Positions 18,766 to 28,012 of a DNA stretch of 64,000 nucleotides are shown here, piece by piece. Numbering within the stretch: the stretch's first letter is position 1; each line of letters begins with the position of its first letter. The stretch is taken from contig JAFZLF010000005.1 in the NCBI GenBank assembly GCA_017551625.1, forward strand, positions 62,001 through 126,000. The letters run 5' to 3'. A program made the translations under genes and the position numbers. The notes beneath the pieces were generated by a model. The model was not told the origin of the DNA and ran no database searches. It saw only the letters and a program-made list of their open reading frames with translations. This stretch comes from Clostridiales bacterium (GTDB taxonomy: Bacteria; Bacillota; Clostridia; Saccharofermentanales; Saccharofermentanaceae).

Positions 18766-18766
<1 letters not shown>
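17828..18766 (-). CDS. pyrB: Aspartate carbamoyltransferase catalytic subunit
   Basis: A 312-residue transcarbamoylase making carbamoyl aspartate from carbamoyl phosphate and aspartate. The carbamoyl-phosphate loop is FYENSTRTRLSF, with HPTQALLD as the second substrate motif and HPGPCNHGVE near the C-terminus. No pyrI regulatory subunit is present, consistent with the unregulated Bacillus-type trimer controlled at transcription. Its start shares a base with the pyrR stop. carAB, which would supply carbamoyl phosphate, is not in the window. Confidence 0.97.
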
Positions 18767-19403
<637 letters not shown>

Positions 19404-19449
19404 ATTCATGCCTCCCTTTCGGGATACGGTATTCATTTGTGACAGACGA

Positions 19450-19481
19450 CCTTTCTGAACTCTCTGGATCAGACTTAAAGG
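19450..19481 (-). promoter_or_regulatory. PyrR-binding hairpin (anti-antiterminator) in the pyr leader
   Basis: The RNA read on the minus strand folds as CCTTT / AAAGG, a purine-containing bulge, CTGA / TCAG and a loop with ATCCAGAGAG, close to the known PyrR recognition consensus (AUCCNGNGAGGUU-like). Its 3' side (AAGGTCG) can instead pair with the 5' arm of the terminator, giving the antiterminator. This is the Bacillus-type UMP-responsive control of the whole pyr operon. Confidence 0.8.
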
Positions 19482-19494
19482 ATACGCTGTTAAG

Positions 19495-19523
19495 ATAATA
19501 ATCCAAGAGTATCGAATTGGCAA
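19495..19523 (-). promoter_or_regulatory. pyrR: Promoter of the pyr operon
   Basis: A sigma-A-type promoter on the minus strand: -35 TTGCCA (19518-19523), 17-base spacer, -10 TATTAT (19495-19500). Start of transcription is expected near 19488, giving a leader of about 170 bases holding the PyrR hairpin and attenuator. Confidence 0.7.
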
Positions 19524-19540
19524 CAGTCAATTTGGCAAAA

Positions 19541-19559
19541 GCACTTTACCGTGAAGTGC
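19541..19559 (-). terminator. Terminator after the MoxR/VWA operon
   Basis: A short hairpin (GCACTT / AAGTGC with a 7-base loop) followed by TTTT on the minus strand, between the stop of the TPR gene (19582) and the pyr promoter. Confidence 0.6.
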
Positions 19560-19581
19560 GGTGGCAATGGCCGGTAAACCA

Positions 19582-20391
19582 TTACCACACAGGGATCTCG
19601 TCGTAATACCAGTTCCATTCTTCGTCCTGGGCCTGGGATTTTTTTCTTTCTTCCTGACGCTGATCGTTGGACTTGTCCATACGCTTGTCCATCTCGTCTT
19701 CGATCTCCTGCTGGCGCTTCTCTTTCTTTTCCTGCTCTTCCTGTGCTTTCTTTTTCTCCTCCTCATCTTCTTCGTTTCCGCCGTTCGGGTCCTGATTCTG
19801 GTTGTTCGGATCGTTCGGGTCGCCGTTAGGATCCTGATTCGGATCTTGCTGTTGCTGCTGCTGCTCTTGTTCTTCCTTTTCCTTCTCCTGCTGTTCTTTT
19901 TCCTGCTCTGCCTGCTCGAGCATCTCTTTTATCTCGTCGTAGAGACGCTGGGCGCGGTTATCGTGACCGTCGCCGTCATCGTTGGCGCAGTCTTCTTCAG
20001 AAAGAATATCCAGACAGTCCTTGAGGATCTTGATCGTCTTATCGATCTTTTCTTCCGTCAGATAGTCTTCTCCCAGAAGCTGAAGCTTAGCCAGAGCCAG
20101 ATTGATGCGGATCGGGCATTCTTTCCCTTCCGGCGGATCCTCTTCGAGAGCCTGTTCGTAGTATTCGATAGCCGCCTCATAATCTTTGTTCTGATACATC
20201 ACATTACCGTTATTGTAATAGACGATGTAGCGCTCCGTGAAATTGAACGCCTCCAGCAGGCTGAAGTTTTCGGTATAGTCGCCTTCTTCGTACTTGGAAA
20301 TGACCCATTCATTGTACCAGTAGGTAAAAGCGAACTTGATAAGTAACAGTGCGACGATCGTATACGCCGCGATCATGATGCGCTTCTTCAT
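19582..20391 (-). CDS. Membrane-anchored TPR protein with Glu/Gln-rich tail (BatC-like)
   Basis: A 269-residue protein starting with one transmembrane helix (about residues 5-24), then a TPR-like stretch (NGNVMYQNKDYEAAIEYYEQ, residues about 62-85) and a long low-complexity tail of Glu, Gln, Asp, Pro and Asn, ending in the aromatic EEWNWYYDEIPVW. It is the last gene of the MoxR/DUF58/VWA operon, overlapping the VWA gene by 4 bases; the position and TPR content resemble BatC of the Bacteroides aerotolerance operon. Residues 150-260 cannot be assigned. Because the tail is so acidic, the opposite strand gives a false hydrophobic frame. Confidence 0.75.
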   Translation of the reverse strand: MKKRIMIAAYTIVALLLIKFAFTYWYNEWVISKYEEGDYTENFSLLEAFNFTERYIVYYNNGNVMYQNKDYEAAIEYYEQALEEDPPEGKECPIRINLALAKLQLLGEDYLTEEKIDKTIKILKDCLDILSEEDCANDDGDGHDNRAQRLYDEIKEMLEQAEQEKEQQEKEKEEQEQQQQQQDPNQDPNGDPNDPNNQNQDPNGGNEEDEEEKKKAQEEQEKKEKRQQEIEDEMDKRMDKSNDQRQEERKKSQAQDEEWNWYYDEIPVW

Positions 20392-21353
20392 TCCTTAATC
20401 CTCCTTTTGTAATAGATCAGATCGTATAAGAGCAGAGCCGCCAGCGGGATGGCAAACCAGTAATATGTCTCCTTATATCCTTCCATACCGGTCTCTCCCG
20501 ACGTGGCATATTCATCCAGGTTATCTGTGATCTCGCCAAGGACCGAACGTACCGTTGTTGACTTCTCGACATGATAGTACTCGACGTCCAGATCGTCGGC
20601 GATCGACTGAAGGTTATCCTCATCGATGCGAGAGACGGCATCAACAGTGCGGCCGCTCTCGTCTCGTGTCTTCATATAGAATGGCTCGCCATAGTCACCT
20701 TCATAGCTCTTGACCTTCATCTTACCGCCTTCTTCCGTGCCATATCCCAATACCGCGCCGGAGACGATATATTCCGCAGCATCCTCGTAGGATCCGAGCT
20801 TTTCATCTTTGCTTGTGATTTCTCCATCACTAAAGAAGAAGATGATCTGGGCGCGTTCGCTGTCCTGCTCATAGTCCTGTTCCAGAGTATCCAGTATCTG
20901 GGAAAACGGGAGGTTGAGCGAAGTACCCTGTGCGTAGTACTGTGTCTGTCCTTCGAGAGAGCGGATCGCTGACATGATCACATTTGTGTCACTGGTGTAC
21001 GGGGCGAGCCGGTAAGCGTAGTTTCCGAAAGAGATGACAGAAAATCGGCAGCCTTCCATCTTATCCATGATGTATTCACAATCGTCCTTCACCGCATCGA
21101 TACGGCGTCCTTCACCATCAAAATCCTCGGCCAGCATACTCATTGAGTCGTCAATGACGAAGAGTACATCGATATTCAGTTCTTTCTTCGGGATATCATA
21201 GGAGAACACCATGATACGAAGATTCAGAGCGAAAACCAGAAGGACGATCAGGATCTGGCGTATGTAGTTCCATACGCCTTTTCGCTTCATTATCAGCATG
21301 CCGATGCAAAGGATCGACATCAGCCATATTGGCAGGATCGGATTGATCTTCAT
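20388..21353 (-). CDS. VWA-domain membrane protein (BatB-like)
   Basis: A 321-residue protein with two N-terminal membrane helices (about residues 5-18 and 30-50), a von Willebrand A domain and a C-terminal helix (YYWFAIPLAALLLYDLIYY). The metal-ion site is D-D-S-M-S within VLFVIDDSMSMLAEDF (DxSxS), with a later Asp in FFFSDGEITS. It overlaps the next VWA gene and the TPR gene by 4 bases each. In MoxR systems such proteins act with the ATPase in envelope stress or complex assembly; the target here is unknown. Confidence 0.85.
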   Translation of the reverse strand: MKINPILPIWLMSILCIGMLIMKRKGVWNYIRQILIVLLVFALNLRIMVFSYDIPKKELNIDVLFVIDDSMSMLAEDFDGEGRRIDAVKDDCEYIMDKMEGCRFSVISFGNYAYRLAPYTSDTNVIMSAIRSLEGQTQYYAQGTSLNLPFSQILDTLEQDYEQDSERAQIIFFFSDGEITSKDEKLGSYEDAAEYIVSGAVLGYGTEEGGKMKVKSYEGDYGEPFYMKTRDESGRTVDAVSRIDEDNLQSIADDLDVEYYHVEKSTTVRSVLGEITDNLDEYATSGETGMEGYKETYYWFAIPLAALLLYDLIYYKRRIKE

Positions 21354-22366
21354 AGTCTCACCCTTCTACTTACTACAAAATGAACGCATAGACATATCGT
21401 TAGAAACAGCACCAGCTTTTCCGGATACTCGGTGATTGTGATGTCACTCTTGTACAGTACGGAAGTGTCGGTCTTCTCCACTTCTTTGATAATATCTTTC
21501 GCCATGGTCGGAGAACTGAGCGTGAAGAGTTTACCGCCCGTGCTCTCGACAGCTTTCTTGTAATTGTCATAATCGACGACTTCTTCCGGAGATGCGGCGA
21601 AAACCTTTACTCCGTACTTGGCGCAGAGTTCGGCAGCCTCATCAAGCTGGACAAAAGGATCGCCCCACAGTTCATTATCGGTGGCGAGGATGATGACACG
21701 TGTTCTCGAGTCGTCATCTTTGACATCCGGGAACTGGAACAGCGTAGAGGCCAGCCCGTCACCGATCAGAGAAGAACCGGAATCGTAGGCGTAGGTGATC
21801 GTACCATCGATGATGTACTGGTACTTGACGTAGTCTTCCGTATCGTAGAAATCACCGTTATTGATCACGTTGATCGCGATCTGACAGGCCTCCTCGATCT
21901 GATCGAGTACATCGAGTATGTAATCATAGTCAGTCGTAAGCGGGACAAGTGTTACAGTCTGACAGTTAAAGATCGTGATACCGAATCGTTCTCCGTGAAG
22001 ACCGTTTACGAAGTCCTTCAGCTTCTCACATACCTGCAGATCGACTTCAAACATAGAGCCCGACGTATCCAGACACAGGAAAATATCTCTGTTATGGATC
22101 TCCGTGATCGTCTGCTTCGAGCGGAAGGGACGTGCCAGGATAAACATCAGGAACGACAACGCCAGTACCAGACTCACGATCACTACGAGGGAACAGAACT
22201 TGAACTCGAGAAGTCTTCTCTTGAAGTATTTCGTCTTCTCGAGAAGCTCAGAATTTGCAACCTTGCGGCCGTCTTTGAACTTCTTCCTGTACCCGTATGT
22301 CAGTAACGCCAGAACGATTATGACAGGCACACCGATATAGATAACATAAGGATTCATCAATTCCAT
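21350..22366 (-). CDS. VWA-domain membrane protein (BatA-like)
   Basis: A 338-residue relative of BatA: an N-terminal helix, a second helix near residues 55-75 (SLVVIVSLVLALSFLMFILA), a VWA domain with the metal site DTSGS in IFLCLDTSGSMFEVDL, and a C-terminal helix before the basic tail VSRRVRL. A conserved DNELWGDP segment supplies the third metal-site acid. The ATG at 22366 is supported by GGGAGGTGAT seven bases upstream. It overlaps the preceding gene by 10 bases. Confidence 0.87.
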   Translation of the reverse strand: MELMNPYVIYIGVPVIIVLALLTYGYRKKFKDGRKVANSELLEKTKYFKRRLLEFKFCSLVVIVSLVLALSFLMFILARPFRSKQTITEIHNRDIFLCLDTSGSMFEVDLQVCEKLKDFVNGLHGERFGITIFNCQTVTLVPLTTDYDYILDVLDQIEEACQIAINVINNGDFYDTEDYVKYQYIIDGTITYAYDSGSSLIGDGLASTLFQFPDVKDDDSRTRVIILATDNELWGDPFVQLDEAAELCAKYGVKVFAASPEEVVDYDNYKKAVESTGGKLFTLSSPTMAKDIIKEVEKTDTSVLYKSDITITEYPEKLVLFLTICLCVHFVVSRRVRL

Positions 22367-22839
22367 GTGTTTATCACCTCCCTGGCATCCCGGATCGAAG
22401 CCGTAGTCTCCTTATCGGATCTCTCGGCAAACTCCGGTGCATAGAACTCTTCGATCAGATTACTGATCTGATGAACATTATTGGACTTGAGTTCAGAAAG
22501 TGAGAAGTTCTGTGCATTGATACCGGTCATGTCATGTACGAACATACGCACCACAGCGGACAACTCCTGATGAGCCGCACGAACATCCATCTGCCCGGCC
22601 TGGTATTTCTTTTCGATCACGTTGATCTTTTCCAGATAATCGCGCTTGGTCTCTTCCCTGCTCTTCGGCTTAAAAACTACCGGCTTCGGAACCTTCTGCT
22701 TCATAGGGGCCTTCATCTTCTTGTGTACGAGTATGATCGCAACAAGAATTACGATCGATGCCAGAATGACCGCGATCATGATCACGACCGGCAGGAAGCT
22801 ATAGGAGAAAGGGTCTTGTAATTCAACGGATGTTGGCAT
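22357..22839 (-). CDS. Single-pass membrane protein of the MoxR/VWA operon (DUF4381-like)
   Basis: A 160-residue protein starting at ATG 22837-22839, chosen because TTGGAGA lies just upstream and the longer frame would overlap the DUF58 gene by 95 bases. It has one helix (about residues 15-40) and a cytoplasmic helical part (KSREETKRDYLEKINVIEKK), in layout like the DUF4381 proteins found between DUF58 and VWA genes. Sequence recognition is weak; the position in the operon is the main evidence. Confidence 0.7.
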   Translation of the reverse strand: MPTSVELQDPFSYSFLPVVIMIAVILASIVILVAIILVHKKMKAPMKQKVPKPVVFKPKSREETKRDYLEKINVIEKKYQAGQMDVRAAHQELSAVVRMFVHDMTGINAQNFSLSELKSNNVHQISNLIEEFYAPEFAERSDKETTASIRDAREVINTWN

Positions 22840-23698
22840 ATCTGTGTCTCTCCAATAACTCAGTAATAGAATACGTGATATTCTCTTTGCTTCCGATCGA
22901 TGTCGACAGGATCGCATGATGCTTCAGTTTCTTTTCGTTTTCCTTTGCCATCTTCTCTTTCATCTCTTTTTCAATTCTGGCCAGCTTCTTGTCCATGGTC
23001 ACGAAACGCGGCACATATCTGCTTTTCTCGACCTTAAAGGCGTGAGTACCCGAAAGATCTGCATCGTTGATGTTGATGAAGAGAATATCGTGCTGGCACA
23101 TCAGTTTCTTAAGGACCGCTTCCGACACCGTGGATGTTCCCACCTGGTCGGTGATCACAAAGACGACCATCTTTCTCCTGAAATTCTTCAAGAGATATTC
23201 GAGACTCTTATTCAGGTCGGACTTCTTTGAACTTTGTACGTCTTTGTCATACTGGGCCAGGAAGTGCTCGATGTCATAAAGACGGGTCCGTAGTGGGAAG
23301 AATCGCATCTTCCCGTCTATGTTATAAAGCGAACCGACAAAATCACCGTTGGAGTAGGCCAGATACGACAACGTTCCGCCGGCAAAGATCGCGACATCTT
23401 TTTTAGTTTCTCCTTTATCGGTATCCGCGGTCATTTTGGCGCCGGTATCGAAGATGATGAGGATGTTGTGCTTCTTCTCGGCTACATACCGCTTCACGAG
23501 GAGCATGCGGCTACGGGAAGAGGCTTTCCAGTCGATGTCGCGGATGTTATCGCCTGGGATATATTCGCGAAGATCCTCGAAATTCAGGCTTCTGCCCATG
23601 AAGACAGACTTATATGAGCCATCGAGGATACTGGTGGCCTTGATGTTCGTATGAATCGCGATATTCGCTTTTATTCTTGTAATGTAATCAAGAATCAT
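22823..23698 (-). CDS. DUF58 domain protein
   Basis: A 291-residue DUF58 protein. The hallmark EYIPGDNIRDIDWKASSRSR (residues about 46-65) is present, followed by a degenerate VWA fold (ILIIFDTGAKM). No membrane helix is seen. DUF58 proteins accompany MoxR ATPases almost without exception; the gene overlaps moxR by 4 bases. Biochemical role unknown. Confidence 0.92.
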   Translation of the reverse strand: MILDYITRIKANIAIHTNIKATSILDGSYKSVFMGRSLNFEDLREYIPGDNIRDIDWKASSRSRMLLVKRYVAEKKHNILIIFDTGAKMTADTDKGETKKDVAIFAGGTLSYLAYSNGDFVGSLYNIDGKMRFFPLRTRLYDIEHFLAQYDKDVQSSKKSDLNKSLEYLLKNFRRKMVVFVITDQVGTSTVSEAVLKKLMCQHDILFININDADLSGTHAFKVEKSRYVPRFVTMDKKLARIEKEMKEKMAKENEKKLKHHAILSTSIGSKENITYSITELLERHRYANIR

Positions 23699-24684
23699 GG
23701 CGTCGGTGTCGCTCCTACGATCTTATCGATAATCTGTTCTTCTGTGACTCCGTCGGCAACAGCCGCGAAGTTCAGGGAGATACGGTGACGGAGAACGCTG
23801 TGGATCAGTGTCTTGACATCATCCGGTGTTACATAACTTCTGCCGTTGATCAGCGCGACGGCCTTGGATACTTCCATCAGGGAAATACAGCCACGGGTAC
23901 TCGAACCGAGTGTGATGTACTCCGCAAGGTCCTTGCCGATAACGTCAGCCGGATGTCTCGTGGCATTGACGATCTGGATGATGTATCTCTTGATCGCATC
24001 GTCAAGATAGACCTTATTCGCCATTTGCTGCAGGAAATAAACATCCTCGAGTTCCACGACCGCTTCGGACTTGGAGAATACGTCTTTCTCGATACGGTTC
24101 AGAATCTCGAATTCTTCATCCTGTGTCGGATAGTCGATCTTCTCCTTGATTAGAAAACGGTCAAGCTGGGCTTCGGAAAGAAGATAGGTGCCTTCCTGCT
24201 CGATCGGGTTCTGGGTGGCGATAACCGTGAAGATCTTCGGCATTGCGTAGTTGTAACCGCCGATCGTCGTCTGGTGCTCCTGCATGACCTCGAGCATAGC
24301 ACTCTGGGTCTTGGCACTGGAACGGTTGATCTCGTCGAGGAGAACGAAGTTCGCATAAACAGGACCGAGCTTCGTCTCGAAGGTGTTGGTCGTATAGTTA
24401 AAGATCTGTGTGCCGATAATATCACTCGGCAGAAGGTCCGGTGTACACTGGATACGGGAGAACTTACCGTTTACCGCGTCGGTAAGTGTTTTTGCCGCGG
24501 TGGTCTTAGCAAGACCCGGCACAGACTCCAGAAGGATGTGCCCGTTAGATATGATGGAGATCAGCAGCGACCAGCCGAGTCGGGTCTGACCAACCATCTT
24601 CTTGTAGTAGCAATCCGTGATCTTCGAAATGATCTGCTTGCTCTTTTCCAGTTCGACATTCGTAATCTCAGAACGATTCTCCAT
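23695..24684 (-). CDS. MoxR-family AAA+ ATPase
   Basis: A 329-residue MoxR ATPase, a chaperone-like AAA+ protein that remodels or activates partners containing VWA domains. Walker A is ESVPGLAKTTAAK (Ala in place of the usual Gly before Lys-Thr), Walker B is FVLLDEINRSSAKTQSAMLE, sensor 1 is FTVIATQNPIEQEGTY and the arginine-finger region is EAQLDRF. It is the first gene of the six-gene operon, with GGGAGGAGAT upstream of its ATG. Confidence 0.95.
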   Translation of the reverse strand: MENRSEITNVELEKSKQIISKITDCYYKKMVGQTRLGWSLLISIISNGHILLESVPGLAKTTAAKTLTDAVNGKFSRIQCTPDLLPSDIIGTQIFNYTTNTFETKLGPVYANFVLLDEINRSSAKTQSAMLEVMQEHQTTIGGYNYAMPKIFTVIATQNPIEQEGTYLLSEAQLDRFLIKEKIDYPTQDEEFEILNRIEKDVFSKSEAVVELEDVYFLQQMANKVYLDDAIKRYIIQIVNATRHPADVIGKDLAEYITLGSSTRGCISLMEVSKAVALINGRSYVTPDDVKTLIHSVLRHRISLNFAAVADGVTEEQIIDKIVGATPTP

Positions 24685-24740
24685 TCTTCATCTCCTCCCA
24701 ATAAACCACAAGATTTATTGTCATTATTATGTGCTTATAT

Positions 24741-24769
24741 ATACTATTCCATAAATTGTGAGAATGCAA
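24741..24769 (-). promoter_or_regulatory. Putative promoter of the MoxR/VWA operon
   Basis: Minus-strand -35 TTGCAT (24764-24769), 17-base spacer, -10 TAGTAT (24741-24746), about 55 bases before the moxR start codon in an AT-rich gap. Confidence 0.5.
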
Positions 24770-24861
24770 ATGACAATTCCTTCACAAAATCAGCACACTC
24801 TGATTATTTAGACGAGGCACTATCTGTTTCTGTTGCATAAATAATTAAGAAAAATAGAAAA

Positions 24862-24888
24862 CGCACTATTTCCCGGAGAAAAAGTGCG
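24862..24888 (-). terminator. Terminator of tRNA-Leu(CAA)
   Basis: Minus-strand hairpin CGCACT / AGTGCG followed by TTTTCTATTTTT, 14 bases beyond the tRNA CCA end. Confidence 0.8.
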
Positions 24889-24902
24889 CTGTTCATCTGA
24901 AC

Positions 24903-24987
24903 TGGTGGGGCTGATGGGACTTGAACCCATACGATTTAAGGTCGGCAGATTTTGAGTCTGCTGCGTCTGCCATTCCGCCACAACCCC
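24903..24987 (-). tRNA. tRNA-Leu (anticodon CAA)
   Basis: An 85-base class II tRNA with a 7-bp acceptor stem (GGGGTTG / CAGCCCC with a wobble pair), a D-arm (GGCGGAATGGCAGACGC), an anticodon arm GCAGA-CTCAAAA-TCTGC giving CAA, a long variable arm and TTCAAGTC in the T loop. CCA is encoded. It reads UUG. Confidence 0.95.
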
Positions 24988-25005
24988 TTTTTATGAACGG
25001 ATTTC

Positions 25006-25034
25006 ATATTAGCACAGACGTTTTTACGTGTCAA
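25006..25034 (-). promoter_or_regulatory. Promoter of tRNA-Leu(CAA)
   Basis: A near-consensus minus-strand promoter: -35 TTGACA (25029-25034), 17-base spacer, -10 TAATAT (25006-25011), about 12 bases before the expected transcript start and 19 before the tRNA 5' end. Confidence 0.8.
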
Positions 25035-25037
25035 TTT

Positions 25038-25056
25038 AGCCTGTAGTTTACAGGCT
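25038..25056 (-). terminator. Hairpin across the galE stop codon
   Basis: A perfect 8-bp inverted repeat (AGCCTGTA / TACAGGCT, 3-base loop) spans the galE stop. There is no U-run after it, so it may be a weak terminator or an RNA 3'-end stabiliser. Confidence 0.45.
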
Positions 25057-26049
25057 TTGCTTTGCGAAACGGTAAGAATCCTTGCACATTCTCTCGAGGT
25101 CATACTGTGCTTTCCAGCCCAGGTCTCTTTCTGCCTTGCCCGGGTCGGAATAACATGTATCGATATCTCCCGGCCGGCGATCTGCTATCACATAAGGAAT
25201 GTCTATCCCATTTGCTTTTATAAATGCGTGTACAATATCCAGAACGCTGTATCCTACGCCCGTTCCGAGATTATAGATGAAAACTCCGGGCGTATCTTCG
25301 AACTTTTTCATCACGGCGACATGCCCTCTGGCCAGGTCGACGACATGGATATAATCCCGTACTCCGGTTCCGTCAGGTGTATCGTAATCGTTGCCGAATA
25401 CGCGGAGCTGCGGTAGCTTCCCCACTGCTACCTGCATGATGTACGGCATGAGATTATTCGGTATCCCGTTCGGTTTTTCACCGATCAGGCCGCTCTCATG
25501 AGCGCCGATAGGATTGAAATAACGGAGCAGGACCACATGCCAGTCTTTATGTGCTTTCTGATAATCCATAAGGATCCTCTCGAGCATCTTCTTCGTTTCT
25601 CCATACGGATTCGTTGTCGTGCCCAGCGGGCATTCCTCAGTAATCGGAACGAAAGCCGGATCTCCATATACCGTGGCCGAAGAAGAGAAAATCAGTTTCT
25701 TTACACCATACTTCTCCATTATATGGATAAGATTCAGCGTTCCGCAGATGTTGTTGTTATAGTATTCCCAAGGCTTTGCGACACTTTCCCCGACAGCCTT
25801 TAATCCCGCAAAATGAATGACCGCATCGATCGCGTTTCCGTCAAAAACAGGTTCAAGTTCTTCCGGACACAGCATATCGGCCTTGTAGAACTTAGGTCTT
25901 TTCCCACATATTTCCTCGATCCGGTCAAGCACATCTTCACTGGAATTTGAAAGATTGTCGAAAACAACTACATCATGGCCTGCTTGAATCAATTCAACAC
26001 ATGTATGGGAACCGATGTAACCGGTGCCACCGGTAACGAGAATATTCAT
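25048..26049 (-). CDS. galE: UDP-glucose 4-epimerase
   Basis: A 334-residue GalE interconverting UDP-galactose and UDP-glucose. The NAD-binding motif is VTGGTGYIGSH at the very N-terminus, the catalytic YxxxK is YGETK, and the Ser/Thr before it lies in FSSSATVYG. The ATG at 26047-26049 is preceded by AAAGGAGATC; the upstream 54 codons of open frame are non-coding. It lies 55 bases after the sugar-binding lipoprotein gene and may share its transcript. No galK or galT is nearby. Confidence 0.97.
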   Translation of the reverse strand: MNILVTGGTGYIGSHTCVELIQAGHDVVVFDNLSNSSEDVLDRIEEICGKRPKFYKADMLCPEELEPVFDGNAIDAVIHFAGLKAVGESVAKPWEYYNNNICGTLNLIHIMEKYGVKKLIFSSSATVYGDPAFVPITEECPLGTTTNPYGETKKMLERILMDYQKAHKDWHVVLLRYFNPIGAHESGLIGEKPNGIPNNLMPYIMQVAVGKLPQLRVFGNDYDTPDGTGVRDYIHVVDLARGHVAVMKKFEDTPGVFIYNLGTGVGYSVLDIVHAFIKANGIDIPYVIADRRPGDIDTCYSDPGKAERDLGWKAQYDLERMCKDSYRFAKQSL

Positions 26050-26104
26050 ATACTGATCTCCTTTTGCTTCTAATCTCGATGAAAAATAAGTCGATATATT
26101 TGAT

Positions 26105-27910
26105 TTATCCGTTTTCCACACGTCGGTCGAGTTCTTCCTGCATTCCGGCAAGGAAGACTTCGGGGTTACACTCAGCATATGCTTCCATGTATTCATCCCA
26201 TACCGAATCAAAATCAGAACTTAAGACTACTATCGGCAGCCATTCATGCTTACATTCGCCGATCGCATAAAAGGCGACTCCCTCTGGTGTAGTCAAATCC
26301 AAGTTGTTCGAATAAGAATACAACGGGAACCACTCACCTGCCTCTTTTTTCTCGGAGCCGAGGAAATCGAGATATGAAGTGTAGCCATACGCATCGAAGC
26401 ATCGCACAAGCGGATCCGAGAGTGTAGACAGGAACTCGTAAGCCTGCTGCTCCGGTTTCATGGCATTGATCCCGTCTCGCGAGGTTCCGTCATATTGAGG
26501 TAAATAGTCATAACGGCACACGTGATCAGCCTGATATGTGGTGTTACTCCAGTAATTGCGCATCTCCTCTGTACGGTAAAATACTCCGGAATCATCCACG
26601 AGATAATCTTCTCCTTCGATGCCCCAGAAGCGAAGGTTCAGGATATCCTGATCTAGGCAGCGATTGAGGAAAGTGAAGACCAGGTCCGGATCGATACAAT
26701 TCGTCGTAACGGCTATGCCGGAAGCGTTATTGATCGTATCTTTGTAAGCATAGTAGTGATTGGGCATACCTTTTTCGATCGTAAGAGCAAGCGGAACATA
26801 CTCATAACCGAGGTCGATCATTCTGTTTTCTACAAACGTATCGTGTGCATTATAGGCAAAATCCCACCATTCGTCACACAAACCGAGTACACAGCCGGAA
26901 TTGATCTTCTGAATATACGTATCGTAATCCTGACTGGCAAAGTCTTTGTCTATCAGTCCTTTGGCATACATTTCGTTTAGCTTTCGGAAATAGGCCTTCG
27001 CCGTTTCTGTGGTGTTAAGGTCTTCGACCGTCGGTTTGTCATAGTCTTCCGTATTGACAATAACGGATCCGTCAAAATAGTAACCGCCTAGGCATTGCGG
27101 GGCCGATTCCAGTGAAAAGTACCGCCAGCCTTCCGTGATGCAACTGTAAGGGATGATTTCTTTACCATCCGAATTGTACTGGTTCTCCGCATAGAAGCGT
27201 TCCAGAAGATCAAAGTACTCATCGAGTGTCTCGATCTTCGGATATCCGGCCCATTCCAGAACGCGGACCTGGATCCAGAATGCAAGCCCGTCTTTATAGA
27301 GTTTAGTCTGATCTTCTCCATACGTGTTCTTAAATACGTCAGCCCAGTAAATATGCCCATCGTCCTGTCGGAAAAGCTCCCACTCCTTGTCGGTGAACAT
27401 TTCTCTCAGATTGGAATATTGAGGATCGGCGAGATAATCATCCCATGCAATGAGATAATCCGATTGATAGAGTGTCTGGCTCATGTATCCGGCGTTGATC
27501 AGATCAGGAAAATCGCCTCTCGATATCATATTCCCGATCGCTTCATCCGCAGAAACGCCTGAAAGATATGTCTCCTTGAGCCGAACACCCGTAAGTTTCG
27601 CAATCTCTTCCTGTATCTCGTTTCCATCATTGATCTCTCTTCCGGCCATAGAGATAAACATGGTAAGATCGGTGATACCGCCTGGAGAAGGTGTCGGTCG
27701 GGTCGTGGGCGTAACAGTAGGCGTTGTGGAAGGATCCAGTGGTTCCGGCGTCACGTCGTAACCGGGCTCTACTGTTTCCGTAGGCGTCTCTTTCGTCGTC
27801 TTCTTCACTTTCTTTTTCTTCTTAGTTGTTTCAGTGGATGTGCCTGAGCACCCGGCAAGAAGGCTCGTGCAGAGCAGCAAAGCCAATATTCGTCTAAATC
27901 TTCCGCTCAT
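26105..27910 (-). CDS. ABC-transporter substrate-binding lipoprotein (orphan paralogue)
   Basis: A 601-residue family 1 extracellular solute-binding protein. The signal peptide ends in the lipobox L-A-G-C (Cys21). A Lys/Thr/Pro-rich spacer (about residues 25-75, with TPTVTPTTRPTPSP) separates the anchor from the binding domain. From residue 80 it is collinear with the 554-residue binding protein at 35745-37409: NDGNEIQEEIAKLTGVRLKE, WELFRQDDGHIYWAD and EWAGYP have near-identical counterparts there. No permease lies beside this copy, so it probably delivers a different sugar to the LplB/YtcP permeases or acts as a sensor. The start follows GAGGT. Confidence 0.9.
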   Translation of the reverse strand: MSGRFRRILALLLCTSLLAGCSGTSTETTKKKKKVKKTTKETPTETVEPGYDVTPEPLDPSTTPTVTPTTRPTPSPGGITDLTMFISMAGREINDGNEIQEEIAKLTGVRLKETYLSGVSADEAIGNMISRGDFPDLINAGYMSQTLYQSDYLIAWDDYLADPQYSNLREMFTDKEWELFRQDDGHIYWADVFKNTYGEDQTKLYKDGLAFWIQVRVLEWAGYPKIETLDEYFDLLERFYAENQYNSDGKEIIPYSCITEGWRYFSLESAPQCLGGYYFDGSVIVNTEDYDKPTVEDLNTTETAKAYFRKLNEMYAKGLIDKDFASQDYDTYIQKINSGCVLGLCDEWWDFAYNAHDTFVENRMIDLGYEYVPLALTIEKGMPNHYYAYKDTINNASGIAVTTNCIDPDLVFTFLNRCLDQDILNLRFWGIEGEDYLVDDSGVFYRTEEMRNYWSNTTYQADHVCRYDYLPQYDGTSRDGINAMKPEQQAYEFLSTLSDPLVRCFDAYGYTSYLDFLGSEKKEAGEWFPLYSYSNNLDLTTPEGVAFYAIGECKHEWLPIVVLSSDFDSVWDEYMEAYAECNPEVFLAGMQEELDRRVENG

Positions 27911-27974
27911 GATGTACCTCTTTCATTCACACATTTTCCCCGAAATAATTATATACTACGCGCCATATAAAGAA

Positions 27975-28009
27975 AAGAACTGCGCTCTCTTACGAGAAAC
28001 GCAGTTCTT
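27975..28009 (-). terminator. Terminator of the tRNA-Tyr transcript
   Basis: A strong hairpin, AAGAACTGCG / CGCAGTTCTT, followed on the minus strand by TTTTCTTT, starting 4 bases beyond the CCA end of tRNA-Tyr. Confidence 0.85.
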
Positions 28010-28012
28010 GAT

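Noticed and set aside
19561-20346. Plus-strand frame rich in Leu/Phe, like a multi-pass membrane protein
   Set aside because: It is the complement of the Glu/Gln/Lys-rich tail of the TPR protein, which always gives Leu/Phe runs.
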